Assembly (NCBI RefSeq): GCF_006385685.1
Contig: NZ_VFRP01000008.1
Coordinates: forward strand, 97,803-161,802
Direction: 5' to 3'
Origin: Amaricoccus solimangrovi
GTDB lineage: Bacteria; Pseudomonadota; Alphaproteobacteria; Rhodobacterales; Rhodobacteraceae
DNA: 64,000 nt
Position numbers and translations under genes: made by a program. Of the stretch, positions 27,407 to 36,418 are shown piece after piece. The notes below the pieces were generated by a model. The model worked only from the letters and a program-made list of their open reading frames with translations. It made no database searches and was not told where the DNA came from. How positions within the stretch are numbered: position 1 is the stretch's first letter; every line of letters begins with the position of its first letter.

Positions 27407-28417
27407 ATGACAGACGAGAGCGACACGCCGCGCGCGCGCGGCCTCCGCCCCGGCCTCGCGAGCCTTCTCCTCGCGCTCGGCCTCGCCGCGCCGGCGCCCG
27501 CGGCCGACCAGACGCTGATCTCGATCGGAACGGGGGGCAAGACCGGCGTCTATTATCTCGTCGGCGGCGCGATCTGCGATCTGGTGAACGCGCGGCGCTG
27601 GGAGACCGGGATCCGCTGCCTGACCGAGGCTTCCGACGGCTCGATCCAGAACCTGCGCGATGTGCGAAGCGGCGCGCGGACCTTCGGTCTCGTCCAGTCC
27701 GACTGGCAGTATCACGCGGTCGGGGGCACCGCGGTCTTCGCCGAGGTCGGGCCGGACCGCGAGCTGCGCTCGGTCCTCGGCCTCTTTCCCGAACCCTTCA
27801 CCGTCGTCGCCCGCCCGGGCGCCGGGATCCGCGGCTTCGGTGATCTGCGCGGCAAGCGCGTGAGCCTCGGCCCCGCCGGATCGGGCGGGCGGGCGACGAT
27901 GGGGGTGGTGATGGCGGCGATGGGCTGGACCGAGGCGGATTTCGCCTATGTCGCCGACACGCCGATGCCCGACACCGCCCGCGCGCTCTGCGCGGGGGAG
28001 ATCGACGCGGCCATCTTCATCGTCGCGCATCCGAACCTGACGGTCGAGGAGATGGAGGCGAGTTGCGGCGCGGCGCTGGTCCCGGTCGCGGGGCCGGGGA
28101 TCGAGCGGCTGGTCGCCGCGAACGGCTACTACCGCCCGGCGGAGATCCCGGCCGGCAGCTACCCGGAACAGACCGGGGCCGTTCCCACCTTCGCGCTGAC
28201 CGCGACCCTCGTCACCTCGGCCCGCACGCCGCCGAGCGTCGTCGACTCCGTCGCGCGGGCGGTCTTCGCGGACCTCCCGAAGCTGCGCGACGCCCATCCC
28301 GCGCTCGCGCGGCTGGAACCGGCGGAGATGCTCTCCGCGGGACTCACCGCGCCGCTCGCGGAGGGCGTCGCCGAGGCGAGCCGCGAAGCCACCGCCACCC
28401 CCGGAGATGGCGAATAA
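27407..28417 (+). CDS. TAXI-family TRAP solute-binding protein
   Basis: 336 residues from the ATG at 27407; an upstream TTG at 27371 is possible and neither has a strong ribosome site. Signal peptide ~18-40 ('GLASLLLALGLAAPAPAAD'). TAXI hallmarks: 'ISIGTGGKTGVYYLVGGAIC', 'EASDGSIQNLRDVRSG', 'FGLVQSDWQYHA', 'GKRVSLGPAGSGGRATMGVV' and 'IDAAIFIVAHPNLTVEEMEA'. Such proteins deliver glutamate, other acids or unknown ligands to a fused DctQM permease. No TRAP permease gene is present nearby, so the partner must be encoded elsewhere. Confidence 0.88.
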   Translation: MTDESDTPRARGLRPGLASLLLALGLAAPAPAADQTLISIGTGGKTGVYYLVGGAICDLVNARRWETGIRCLTEASDGSIQNLRDVRSGARTFGLVQSDWQYHAVGGTAVFAEVGPDRELRSVLGLFPEPFTVVARPGAGIRGFGDLRGKRVSLGPAGSGGRATMGVVMAAMGWTEADFAYVADTPMPDTARALCAGEIDAAIFIVAHPNLTVEEMEASCGAALVPVAGPGIERLVAANGYYRPAEIPAGSYPEQTGAVPTFALTATLVTSARTPPSVVDSVARAVFADLPKLRDAHPALARLEPAEMLSAGLTAPLAEGVAEASREATATPGDGE

Positions 28418-28464
28418 GCATATGCTTGTTCGCCCCTGTCGCGCGGAATATGTCTATGCTTATT
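28412..28464. repeat. AT-rich inverted repeat, probable bidirectional terminator
   Basis: AATAAGCATA (28412-28421) is repeated inverted as TATGCTTATT (28455-28464), overlapping the stop codons of the two converging genes. The left arm also contains the self-palindrome AAGCATATGCTT. AT-rich arms of this kind stand out in this genome, and a related but perfect element is at 63761-63817. Confidence 0.55.
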
Positions 28465-30007
28465 TAGCCGCGGACGCTTGCGAGCCGCGCCAGACGCCGT
28501 AGGGGTGGCCGCGATAGACGACCCCGAAGGCCGGCTCCCCCGCCGGCGCCGGCCGGTCGCGCCGGGCGACGAGCACGCGGCCGGGATCGGCGGCGAGCCA
28601 TGCTCCGGCCGCGTCGGGCGTCAGCGTGGCGACCGGGTTCCTGAGCCGGGCGGCGAAGGTGAACTCGCCGTTGTACTCGTCCCCCAGCACCGCGATCCCC
28701 GCGCCGTCGGCGGGGGCGATGAAGCTTGCGATCGGCACCGGGTCGTAGATCCGCCCGGGCGCGCCATAGAGGAACAGCAGGTTGACGAGCACGAGCGGGA
28801 GCAGCCCGACCCAGAGCAGATCCGTCCCGCGCAGCCGCCAGGCGAGCCAGGCGCAGCCGAGAAAGCCGAGGCCGATGAGCGCCGCGAGAAGGCGGGGCCG
28901 GAGCAGGATCGCGGCGTCGCCGCCGACGAGACCGAGGGCCGCGCCGAGGCAGGCGAGGCCGATCACGACGAGCGGCGCGGCGGCGAGCCGCGCGGGAAAG
29001 CGCGTCTCCCCCGCCGCGCGGGCGAGGATCAGCGCGACCGCGGGCAGGGTCGGCACGAGGTAATGCGCCTGCTTGCCGCTGACGATGCTGAAGAGCACGA
29101 GCGCGGAGCCGGCCCAGATGAGCGGCAACCTCAGGCTCCGGTCCGTCCGGGGCGCGAGCCCGGCGAGGCGGCGCCAGAGCGTCGGCGACCAGCCGAAGGG
29201 CCAGAGCAGCGCCGGGACCAGCGGCAGGAAGAACCACCAGGGCCGCGCATGACCGAGGGAGGAGCTCACGCGCCCCGCCGTCTGGGTCCAGAGCACCGCC
29301 GCGCGGTATTCCGGCCCGCCCAGCACCGCCGCCGGGACCAGCCAGAGCGCGATCAGCGCCACCCCCGTCGCGATGGCGAGGCCGAGGCCGGTCAGCATCC
29401 GCCGGGCGGGAATGCCGGCCCAGAGCGGCGCGGCGAGCGCGACGGGCAGCAGATGGATCAGGATGACCGGCCCCTTGGCGATCCCCCCGGCCGCGAGCGC
29501 GACGCCGAGGCCGATCCAGCCGCGCCGGGTCTGTCCGCCCCTGAGGATCGCGAAGACCCCGCCGAGGACCGCGAGGCCCAGCAGCGTGTCGAACATCGTG
29601 AGCCCCGCGTAGAGCGTGAAGACGCTCGTCCCCGCGAGGATCATCGCCGCCCGCCCGCCGATGCCGGGATCGCCCGGCCAGAGCGCGCGGGCGAGCCGGC
29701 TCGTCGCCCAGATGCTCGCGAACCCGGCCGCCGGCGCGACGAGCCGCGCCGGGATGTCCGAGACGCCGGTCATCGACCAGACGAGGTTGATGAGCCAGAA
29801 GAGCAGCGGCGGCTTGTGCGCGTAGGGGGCCCCGTTCAGCCGGGGCACCAGCCAGTTGCCGTGGAGCCATGTCTCCCAGGCGACCGCGAGATAGCGCGTC
29901 TCGTCGACGGGCAGCACCGGCCGCGCGAATACGCCGAGGACCGCGACGAGCCCGAAGGCGAGAAGCGCGATCCAGGTCCGGTCGCGGATCTTGGGCGCGC
30001 CGGTCAT
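28460..30007 (-). CDS. ArnT-like GT39-family membrane glycosyltransferase
   Basis: 515 residues with about 12 membrane helices. The first periplasmic loop has the acidic catalytic motif in 'LPVDETRYLAVAWETWLHGN', followed by 'PYAHKPPLLFWLINLVW'. 'GIAKGPVILIHLLPVALAAP' and 'FSIVSGKQAHYLVPTLPAVA' are further conserved blocks of the Pmt/ArnT (GT39/83) group. It transfers a sugar from a polyprenyl phosphate carrier to lipid A, a glycolipid or protein at the periplasmic face; the acceptor is not evident. It stands alone. The 184 bases upstream (30008-30191) hold only leader sequence. Confidence 0.88.
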   Translation of the reverse strand: MTGAPKIRDRTWIALLAFGLVAVLGVFARPVLPVDETRYLAVAWETWLHGNWLVPRLNGAPYAHKPPLLFWLINLVWSMTGVSDIPARLVAPAAGFASIWATSRLARALWPGDPGIGGRAAMILAGTSVFTLYAGLTMFDTLLGLAVLGGVFAILRGGQTRRGWIGLGVALAAGGIAKGPVILIHLLPVALAAPLWAGIPARRMLTGLGLAIATGVALIALWLVPAAVLGGPEYRAAVLWTQTAGRVSSSLGHARPWWFFLPLVPALLWPFGWSPTLWRRLAGLAPRTDRSLRLPLIWAGSALVLFSIVSGKQAHYLVPTLPAVALILARAAGETRFPARLAAAPLVVIGLACLGAALGLVGGDAAILLRPRLLAALIGLGFLGCAWLAWRLRGTDLLWVGLLPLVLVNLLFLYGAPGRIYDPVPIASFIAPADGAGIAVLGDEYNGEFTFAARLRNPVATLTPDAAGAWLAADPGRVLVARRDRPAPAGEPAFGVVYRGHPYGVWRGSQASAAK

Positions 30008-30191
30008 CGCGGCCGCCCTCCCGGCACGGAGCGACCCAGCGGGTCAGCGGCTATCCGGAGCGGGACATGCGACATCGGGGGGCCTTCACGCGGTAAGCCG
30101 GATCCTCGCCGGCGCTGGCTGCTACGGTGGCAAGCTTACAGCGAGCTTACGGAATGTCCGAATGGCCCGACGAAGGGCCGCGGCTCGGGCA

Positions 30192-30919
30192 TCATCGCGA
30201 CGAACGCGCGCCGGGCGGCCGCGCCGCCTCCGCCAGCGCGCCGAAACCCGCGTGGATCAGCAGCGCCAGCGCCGCGGTCAGCAGTCCGCCCTGAAGCACG
30301 AAGGCGAGGTTCATCACGTTGAGCCCCGCGATGATCACCTCGCCGAGCGTGCGCGCGGCGACCGTCGAGCCGATGGTCGCGGTCGAGAGCGCGATCACCG
30401 CCGAGAGCCGCGTGCCCTCGAGGATCAGCGGGGCGGCGAGCGGCAGTTCGACCTGGAGCAGCCGGCGCGCCGGGGTGAGGCCCATGGCCGTCGCGGCGGT
30501 CAGCGTCGGCGCGGGCACGCCGGAGAGCCCGGCGAGCGAGGATTCGAAGATCGGCAGGAGCCCGTAGAGAAAGAGCGCGACGAGCGTCGGCACCGCGCCG
30601 AAGCCGAAGACCGGCACGCAGAGCGCCAGCACCGCCACCGGCGGCAGCGTCTGGCCGAAATTCACCACCGCGCGGGCGAGCGGCAGCAGATGCGCCCGCC
30701 CCGGCCGCGTGACCCAGATCGCGAGGCCGAGCGCGATCAGCGCCGAGGGCAGCAGCGCCAGCGCGACGAGGCCGACATGGGCGGCCGTCAGTCCGGCGAG
30801 GCTGGCGCGGTCGTAGATGACCGGCCCGCCCTCGGGCGCGAAGGGCCGCAGCACCGGGACGAAGGCCTCGGGGAAGGCGAGGAAGGCGGCGACGAGGAGC
30901 GCGAGCGCGAGGGTTCCCT

Positions 30920-30923
<4 letters not shown>
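30192..30923 (-). CDS. yehW: Osmolyte ABC importer, small permease (YehW type)
   Basis: 243 residues, the same length as E. coli YehW. Six membrane helices, with the EAA-like loop 'MGLTPARRLLQVELPLAAPL'. 'VVNFGQTLPPVAVLALCVPV' and 'VIALSTATIGSTVAARTLGE' are typical of glycine-betaine-class permeases. Last gene of a four-gene unit in the order binding protein, large permease, ATPase, small permease, the yehZYXW arrangement. ATGA overlap with the ATPase. Confidence 0.87.
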
Positions 30924-31854
<931 letters not shown>

Positions 31855-31858
<4 letters not shown>

Positions 31859-33018
31859 CGCGCCGGCCCCGGAACGCAGGCGATCAGCGCGTCCATCAGA
31901 AGCGCCGCCAGCATCGCGAGCGCGACCGGCGGCAGCGCGCCGAGCAGGACGAGATCGGCGGCGGTCTGGCCGAGCCCCTGGAAGACGAAGACGCCGAAGC
32001 CGCCCGCGCCGATCAGCGCGCCGACCGTCGCGAGGCCGATGTTCTGCACCAGCACGATCCGCGCGCCGGTCAGCAGCACCGGGAGCGCGAGCGGGATCTC
32101 GACGCGCCAGAGCCGCTGGCGCGCGTCGAGCCCCATCGCATCGGCGGATTCGAGGATGGCCCCGGGCACGCCGCGCAGCCCCTCGCGCGTATGGCCGACG
32201 ATCGGGAGCAGCGCGTAGAGGAAGAGCGCGAGCAGCGCGGGCGCGGCGCCGATGCCCCGGATGCCGAGCGCGGCGGCGGGGGGGGCATGGGCGGCGAGCC
32301 AGCCGAGCGGCAGGATCATCAGGCCGAACATCGCCATCGAGGGCACGGTCTGGATCGCGGTCAGCGCGCCCAGAAGCGGCGGCGCGAGCCGCGCGCGGCG
32401 CGCGGCGAGGAGACCGAGGGGCACGCCCACGACCATCGCCGCGGCGAAGGATCCGCCGGCGAGCAGGAGGTGCTGCGCCGCCTCGCTCCGGAAGCTCGCG
32501 GCGCGGTTGCGGTATTCGACCATGATCGAGAGCGGCGCCAGCAGGTCCGAGGCGAGAAGCGCGGCGAGGCCCGCGAGAATGACGAGGCCGAGCCCGAGCC
32601 GCGCCGCGGGCCCGAGCGCGAGGCGCGAGGCGGCCTCGGTGAAGAAGAGCGCGAGCAGCGCGAGCAGCGTCCAGGCCCCCGCTCCCGGCGCGACCCGGGC
32701 ATAGGGCCCGGCTTCCGCGGCGAGCGGGCCCGCGGCGAGGCCGATCCCGGCGAGCACGCCCGCGAGCGCGAGGAGCGACAGGAGAACCCGCGCCCAGGGC
32801 GCGCGCAGCAGCACGAGCGCGAGCAGGACCGCCGCGGACAGGGCGAGGACGGCGAGCAGCCGCCCGGGCGGGAGGATCTCGACGAGCGTGCGCGGCTCCG
32901 GCGCCCCGATCCGCGAGGCGCGGACCGAGACGAAGGGCAGCGCCAGCGCGCCGAGGCAGCCGAGCCCGAGCGCGAGGCGCGCCCCGTCGGGCCGCGACGC
33001 CGCCAGAGAGCCGATCAC
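31855..33018 (-). CDS. yehY: Osmolyte ABC importer, large permease (YehY type)
   Basis: 387 residues from a GTG at 33018 overlapping the binding-protein stop (GTGA). E. coli YehY has 385. The N-terminal ~165 residues are extra membrane helices. The transport core follows ('HLLLAGGSFAAAMVVGVPLG', 'LTAIQTVPSMAMFGLMILPL') with the ATPase-contacting loop 'MGLDARQRLWRVEIPLALPV'. It pairs with the small permease at 30192 as a heterodimer. Confidence 0.88.
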
Positions 33019-33920
33019 TTCAGCAAGCCCGACTCCGTGAGCCAGTCCCGGGCGACGTCGCCGGCCGGGATGCCCTCGACCTGCACCTTGCCGTTCAGGG
33101 TCTGGAGCGTCTCGAGCGTCAGCTTGCCGAAGACCGGGGCGAGCAGGTCGGCGATCTCGGGATGCTCGGTCAGCACCGCCTCGCGGATGATCGGGGTGGG
33201 CTCGTAGACCGGCTGCACGTGCTTGTCGTCCTCGAGCACGCGCAGGCCGGAGAAGGCGATGCCGCCGTCCGTGCCGTAGACCATCGCCGCGCTCGCCCCG
33301 CTCGTCTGGTTCGCCGCCGCCTGGATCGTCGCCGCGGTGTCGCCGCCCGAGAGCACGATCAGCTGGTCGGGCGCGAGCGTGAAGCCGTAGGCCTGCTGGA
33401 AGGCCGGGAGCGCGGCGGAGGAATTGACGAATTCCGCCGAGGCCGCGAGCTTGACCGTGCCCCCGCCCGTCACGTAGCGGCCGAGGTCGGAGAGGGTCTC
33501 GATCCCGTTCGGCTCCGCCACGTCCTCGCGGAGCGCGATGCCCCAGGTGTTGTTCGCGGGGGCGGGCGTCAGCCAGACGATCTTGTTCGCGGCGTAGTCG
33601 AGCTGCTTGGCCTCGGCGTAGCCCTTGGCGGCGTCCTGCCAGACCGGCTCGTCCGCGCGGTCGAAGAAGAAGGCGGCGTTGCCGGTATATTCGGGATAGA
33701 TGTCGATCTCGCCCGCGATGATCGCCTGGCGCACGATCGGCGTGGCGCCGAGCTGGATCCGGTTCTCGACCGGGATCCCGGCCTGGTCGAGCACGGCGAG
33801 GATGATGTTTCCGAGCACCCCGCCCTCGGTATCGATCTTCGAGGAGACCGTGACGGCGTTGGCCGCCATCGGCAGCGACAGCGCCAGGATGGCGGGGACG
33901 AGGGAAAGGCGGCGCGGCAT
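33015..33920 (-). CDS. osmF: Periplasmic osmolyte-binding protein (YehZ/OsmF type)
   Basis: 301 residues; a perfect AGGAGGTCC site precedes the ATG at 33920. Signal peptide 'MPRRLSLVPAILALSLPMAA', cut after ANA. The mature protein has 'VSSKIDTEGGVLGNIILAVL', 'VRQAIIAGEIDIYPEYTGNA' and 'VLEDDKHVQPVYEPTPIIRE', the betaine/choline-binding class II fold. YehZ-type proteins bind betaine weakly, so the true ligand is open. First gene of the operon. Confidence 0.9.
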   Translation of the reverse strand: MPRRLSLVPAILALSLPMAANAVTVSSKIDTEGGVLGNIILAVLDQAGIPVENRIQLGATPIVRQAIIAGEIDIYPEYTGNAAFFFDRADEPVWQDAAKGYAEAKQLDYAANKIVWLTPAPANNTWGIALREDVAEPNGIETLSDLGRYVTGGGTVKLAASAEFVNSSAALPAFQQAYGFTLAPDQLIVLSGGDTAATIQAAANQTSGASAAMVYGTDGGIAFSGLRVLEDDKHVQPVYEPTPIIREAVLTEHPEIADLLAPVFGKLTLETLQTLNGKVQVEGIPAGDVARDWLTESGLLK

Positions 33921-34143
33921 GTTCGGACCTCCTGGGCGCGGGTGGCGGGAGCGTGGCGAGATGGGCCGGATCGGACAAGGCATAGCACGCGGGGCGCGCG
34001 CGACAAACAGCCCCGGTCCAACCGGCGGATCCCCCTCCTGTTCCCCGCCGCGACGAGGGTGGAGGGCGAAAAACTCCGCGGAATGCGAAACCGCGACGGC
34101 TCCGGCGGGTTTGTCCCCGAGAAACCCGCGACGGAGACACGCC

Positions 34144-34908
34144 ATGCCGTTCGACGCATCCACCGGAAAGGAGAAGGTGGCCGTCCTCTACCGGATGGTC
34201 ATGCCCGAGCACACATGCCCCTACGGGCTGAAATCGAAGGACCTGCTCGAGCATCAGGGCTACCGGGTCGAGGACCATCCGCTCCGCACCCATGAGGAAA
34301 CCGAGGCCTTCAAGGCCGAGCATGGCGTCAAGACGACGCCGCAGACCTTCATCGGCGGGGAGCGGATCGGCGGTTACGACGATCTGCGCGAGCATTTCGG
34401 CGAGCATGTTCCCGGCGAGGACGAAACGAGCTACCGGCCGGTGATCGCGATCTTCGGCGTGGCCTTCCTGATGGCGCTCGCCTTCTCCTGGGCGGCCTAT
34501 GGCAGTGTCGCGACGGTCCGGGCGGGCGAATGGTTCATCGCGATCTCGATGTGCCTGCTCGGGATCCAGAAGCTTCAGGACGTCGAGAGCTTCTCGACGA
34601 TGTTCCTCAACTACGACCTGCTCGCCCGCCGCTGGGTGCGCTACGGCTATTTCTATCCCTATGCCGAGACGCTCGCGGGCGTGCTGATGATCGCGGGGGC
34701 CGCGACCTGGCTCTCCGCGCCGCTCGCGCTCTTCATTGGCGGCATCGGCGCGGTCTCGGTCTTCAAGGCGGTCTATGTCGACAAGCGCGAACTCAAATGC
34801 GCCTGCGTCGGCGGATCGAGCCGGGTTCCGCTCGGCTTCGTGTCGCTGACCGAGAACGTGATGATGGTCGCGATGGCGCTCTGGATGGGCATCCGCGCCC
34901 TGACCTGA
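34144..34908 (+). CDS. Glutaredoxin-MauE/DoxX-like membrane fusion protein
   Basis: 254 residues. Residues ~10-90 are a glutaredoxin domain with active site 'HTCPYGLKSKDLLEHQGYRV' (CPYG, single Cys) and the 'VKTTPQTFIGGERIGGYDDL' cis-Pro and glutathione region. Residues ~100-254 form four membrane helices of the MauE/DoxX class, ending with a Cys pair in 'KRELKCACVGGSSRVPLGFV'. The combination suggests electron transfer from glutathione or thiols across or into the membrane. Monocistronic, flanked by a divergent osmolyte importer and a converging cytochrome gene. The substrate is unknown. Confidence 0.85.
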   Translation: MPFDASTGKEKVAVLYRMVMPEHTCPYGLKSKDLLEHQGYRVEDHPLRTHEETEAFKAEHGVKTTPQTFIGGERIGGYDDLREHFGEHVPGEDETSYRPVIAIFGVAFLMALAFSWAAYGSVATVRAGEWFIAISMCLLGIQKLQDVESFSTMFLNYDLLARRWVRYGYFYPYAETLAGVLMIAGAATWLSAPLALFIGGIGAVSVFKAVYVDKRELKCACVGGSSRVPLGFVSLTENVMMVAMALWMGIRALT

Positions 34909-34956
34909 TGCCTCCCACGCCCCCGGCCTCCCCCGAGGGCGCGTCGGGGCGGCGCC

Positions 34957-36303
34957 TCAGCGCATCTGGAGGACGATGACCTGGCTGCTCGCCGGGTCGG
35001 TGGGCCCGCGCAGCTCCGCCACCGCCTCGGGCGCGACCGCGCCGCCCGAATTCCCCCAGGCGCTCCGGATGAAGGAGAGCACGTCGGCGATTTCCCGGTC
35101 GGAGAGCTGCGCGCGGAAGGGCGGCATCCGGTAGGCGTCGGGCACACCACCCGCGACCACCCGCGCCGAGCCGTTCAGGGTCACGTTGATCGCGGAGGCA
35201 TCCTCGGGGGCGAGCGCGGAGACCGCCCCGGCGAGCGGCGGAATCCAGGGCGCGCGCCCGCGCCCGTCGGCGCCGTGGCAATAGGCGCATTTCGTGGCGT
35301 AGGTCTGGGCGCCCGGCACCTCGGCCCGGCGCGCGGGAGCGAGCGCCGCGGCCGAGGCGGGATCGTATTCCCAAGGGCTCCCGTCCCGCTCCGGATCGCC
35401 GGGCAGCGACTTGAGGTAATGGGCGATCGCGCGCAGATCCTCGTCGGTCAGGAACTGGGTCGAGTTGTTGAACGCGTCGGCCATCGAGCCGAAGACCACC
35501 GCGTGCGCGTTCCGGCCCTCCTTCAGGAAGGCGACCACGTCGGCCTCGCTCCACCGCCCGATCCCGGTGTTCGGGTCGTTCCTGAGGCTCGGCGCGTACC
35601 AGCCGTCGAGCAGCGCGCCGGAGAGATAGAGCGGGCTCGATTCGTCCAGCGCGCGTTCCTCCATCGCGGGACCGCGCGGCGTGTGGCAGCTTCCGCAATG
35701 GCCGGCCGACTGGACCAGATAGGCGCCCCGGTTCCAGAGCGCGTCCTCCGAGGTGCTCGCCTCGTAGACGCCGCCCTCGGTGAACATCATGTTCCAGAAG
35801 GCGAGCGGCCAGCGCTGATCCATCGGCCAGTCGATCCCGGAGGGGCGGTTGGGATGGTTCGCGGGTTCGACCGCCTCCATGAAATAGGTGTAGAGCGCGC
35901 GGACATCCTCGTCCGTGAGTTTCGCATAGGAGGGATAGGGCATCGCCGGATAGAGGCGGCGCCCGTCCGGCGTCACCCCGCTGCGCACCGCGCGGTCGAA
36001 ATCGGCGAGGCTGTAGGCCCCGATGCCGGTCTCGGGATCGGGCGTAATGTTCGTCGCGAAGATCGACCCCATCGGCGTCGCCATCTCGAGCCCGCCCGAG
36101 AAGGGCGCGCCGTCCGGCAGGCTGTGGCAGGCGACGCAATCGCTCGCCCGCGCCACGTATTCGCCGCGCGCCACGAGATCCGGCGCGGCCGCGGATTTCT
36201 CCGCCGCCTCGAAGGGCGAGGCGGGGTGATGCTTCGCGAGCCAGACGCCGCCGGCCACGGCGGCGAGAAGGACGACGGCCGGAATGGCGAAACGCTTCTT
36301 CAA
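34957..36303 (-). CDS. Triheme membrane-anchored cytochrome c, electron acceptor of the Mo oxidoreductase
   Basis: 448 residues from a TTG at 36303. N-terminal anchor 'MKKRFAIPAVVLLAAVAGGV'. Three CxxCH sites: CVACH (~58), CGSCH (~206) and CAYCH (~340), the layout of alcohol/aldehyde dehydrogenase cytochrome subunits. It should pass electrons from the IorAB enzyme upstream to the respiratory chain on the periplasmic side. The start codon is uncertain because no ATG or GTG fits. A large hairpin separates it from iorB. Confidence 0.88.
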   Translation of the reverse strand: MKKRFAIPAVVLLAAVAGGVWLAKHHPASPFEAAEKSAAAPDLVARGEYVARASDCVACHSLPDGAPFSGGLEMATPMGSIFATNITPDPETGIGAYSLADFDRAVRSGVTPDGRRLYPAMPYPSYAKLTDEDVRALYTYFMEAVEPANHPNRPSGIDWPMDQRWPLAFWNMMFTEGGVYEASTSEDALWNRGAYLVQSAGHCGSCHTPRGPAMEERALDESSPLYLSGALLDGWYAPSLRNDPNTGIGRWSEADVVAFLKEGRNAHAVVFGSMADAFNNSTQFLTDEDLRAIAHYLKSLPGDPERDGSPWEYDPASAAALAPARRAEVPGAQTYATKCAYCHGADGRGRAPWIPPLAGAVSALAPEDASAINVTLNGSARVVAGGVPDAYRMPPFRAQLSDREIADVLSFIRSAWGNSGGAVAPEAVAELRGPTDPASSQVIVLQMR

Positions 36304-36372
36304 CTCGGATTTCCGTTCTTGCTGTCCCGGCGCGGCGCGCGGGAATGGGCTGGCGCGTATCGGCTGGCATGC

Positions 36373-36409
36373 GCCCTCACCGCCCGGCGCCGGGCCGGGC
36401 GGTGAGGGC
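36373..36409 (-). terminator. Intra-operon hairpin between iorB and the cytochrome gene
   Basis: Perfect 16-bp stem (GCCCTCACCGCCCGGC / GCCGGGCGGTGAGGGC) with a 5-base loop, 10 bases after the iorB stop. There is no T-tract. It could attenuate transcription into the cytochrome gene or protect the iorAB mRNA end. Confidence 0.55.
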
Positions 36410-36418
36410 CGCGCGTCG

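Noticed and set aside
30008..30191. Possible small RNA between the GT39 gene and yehW (direct repeat AGCTTAC)
   Set aside because: Only a 7-base repeat and no convincing stem set or terminator.
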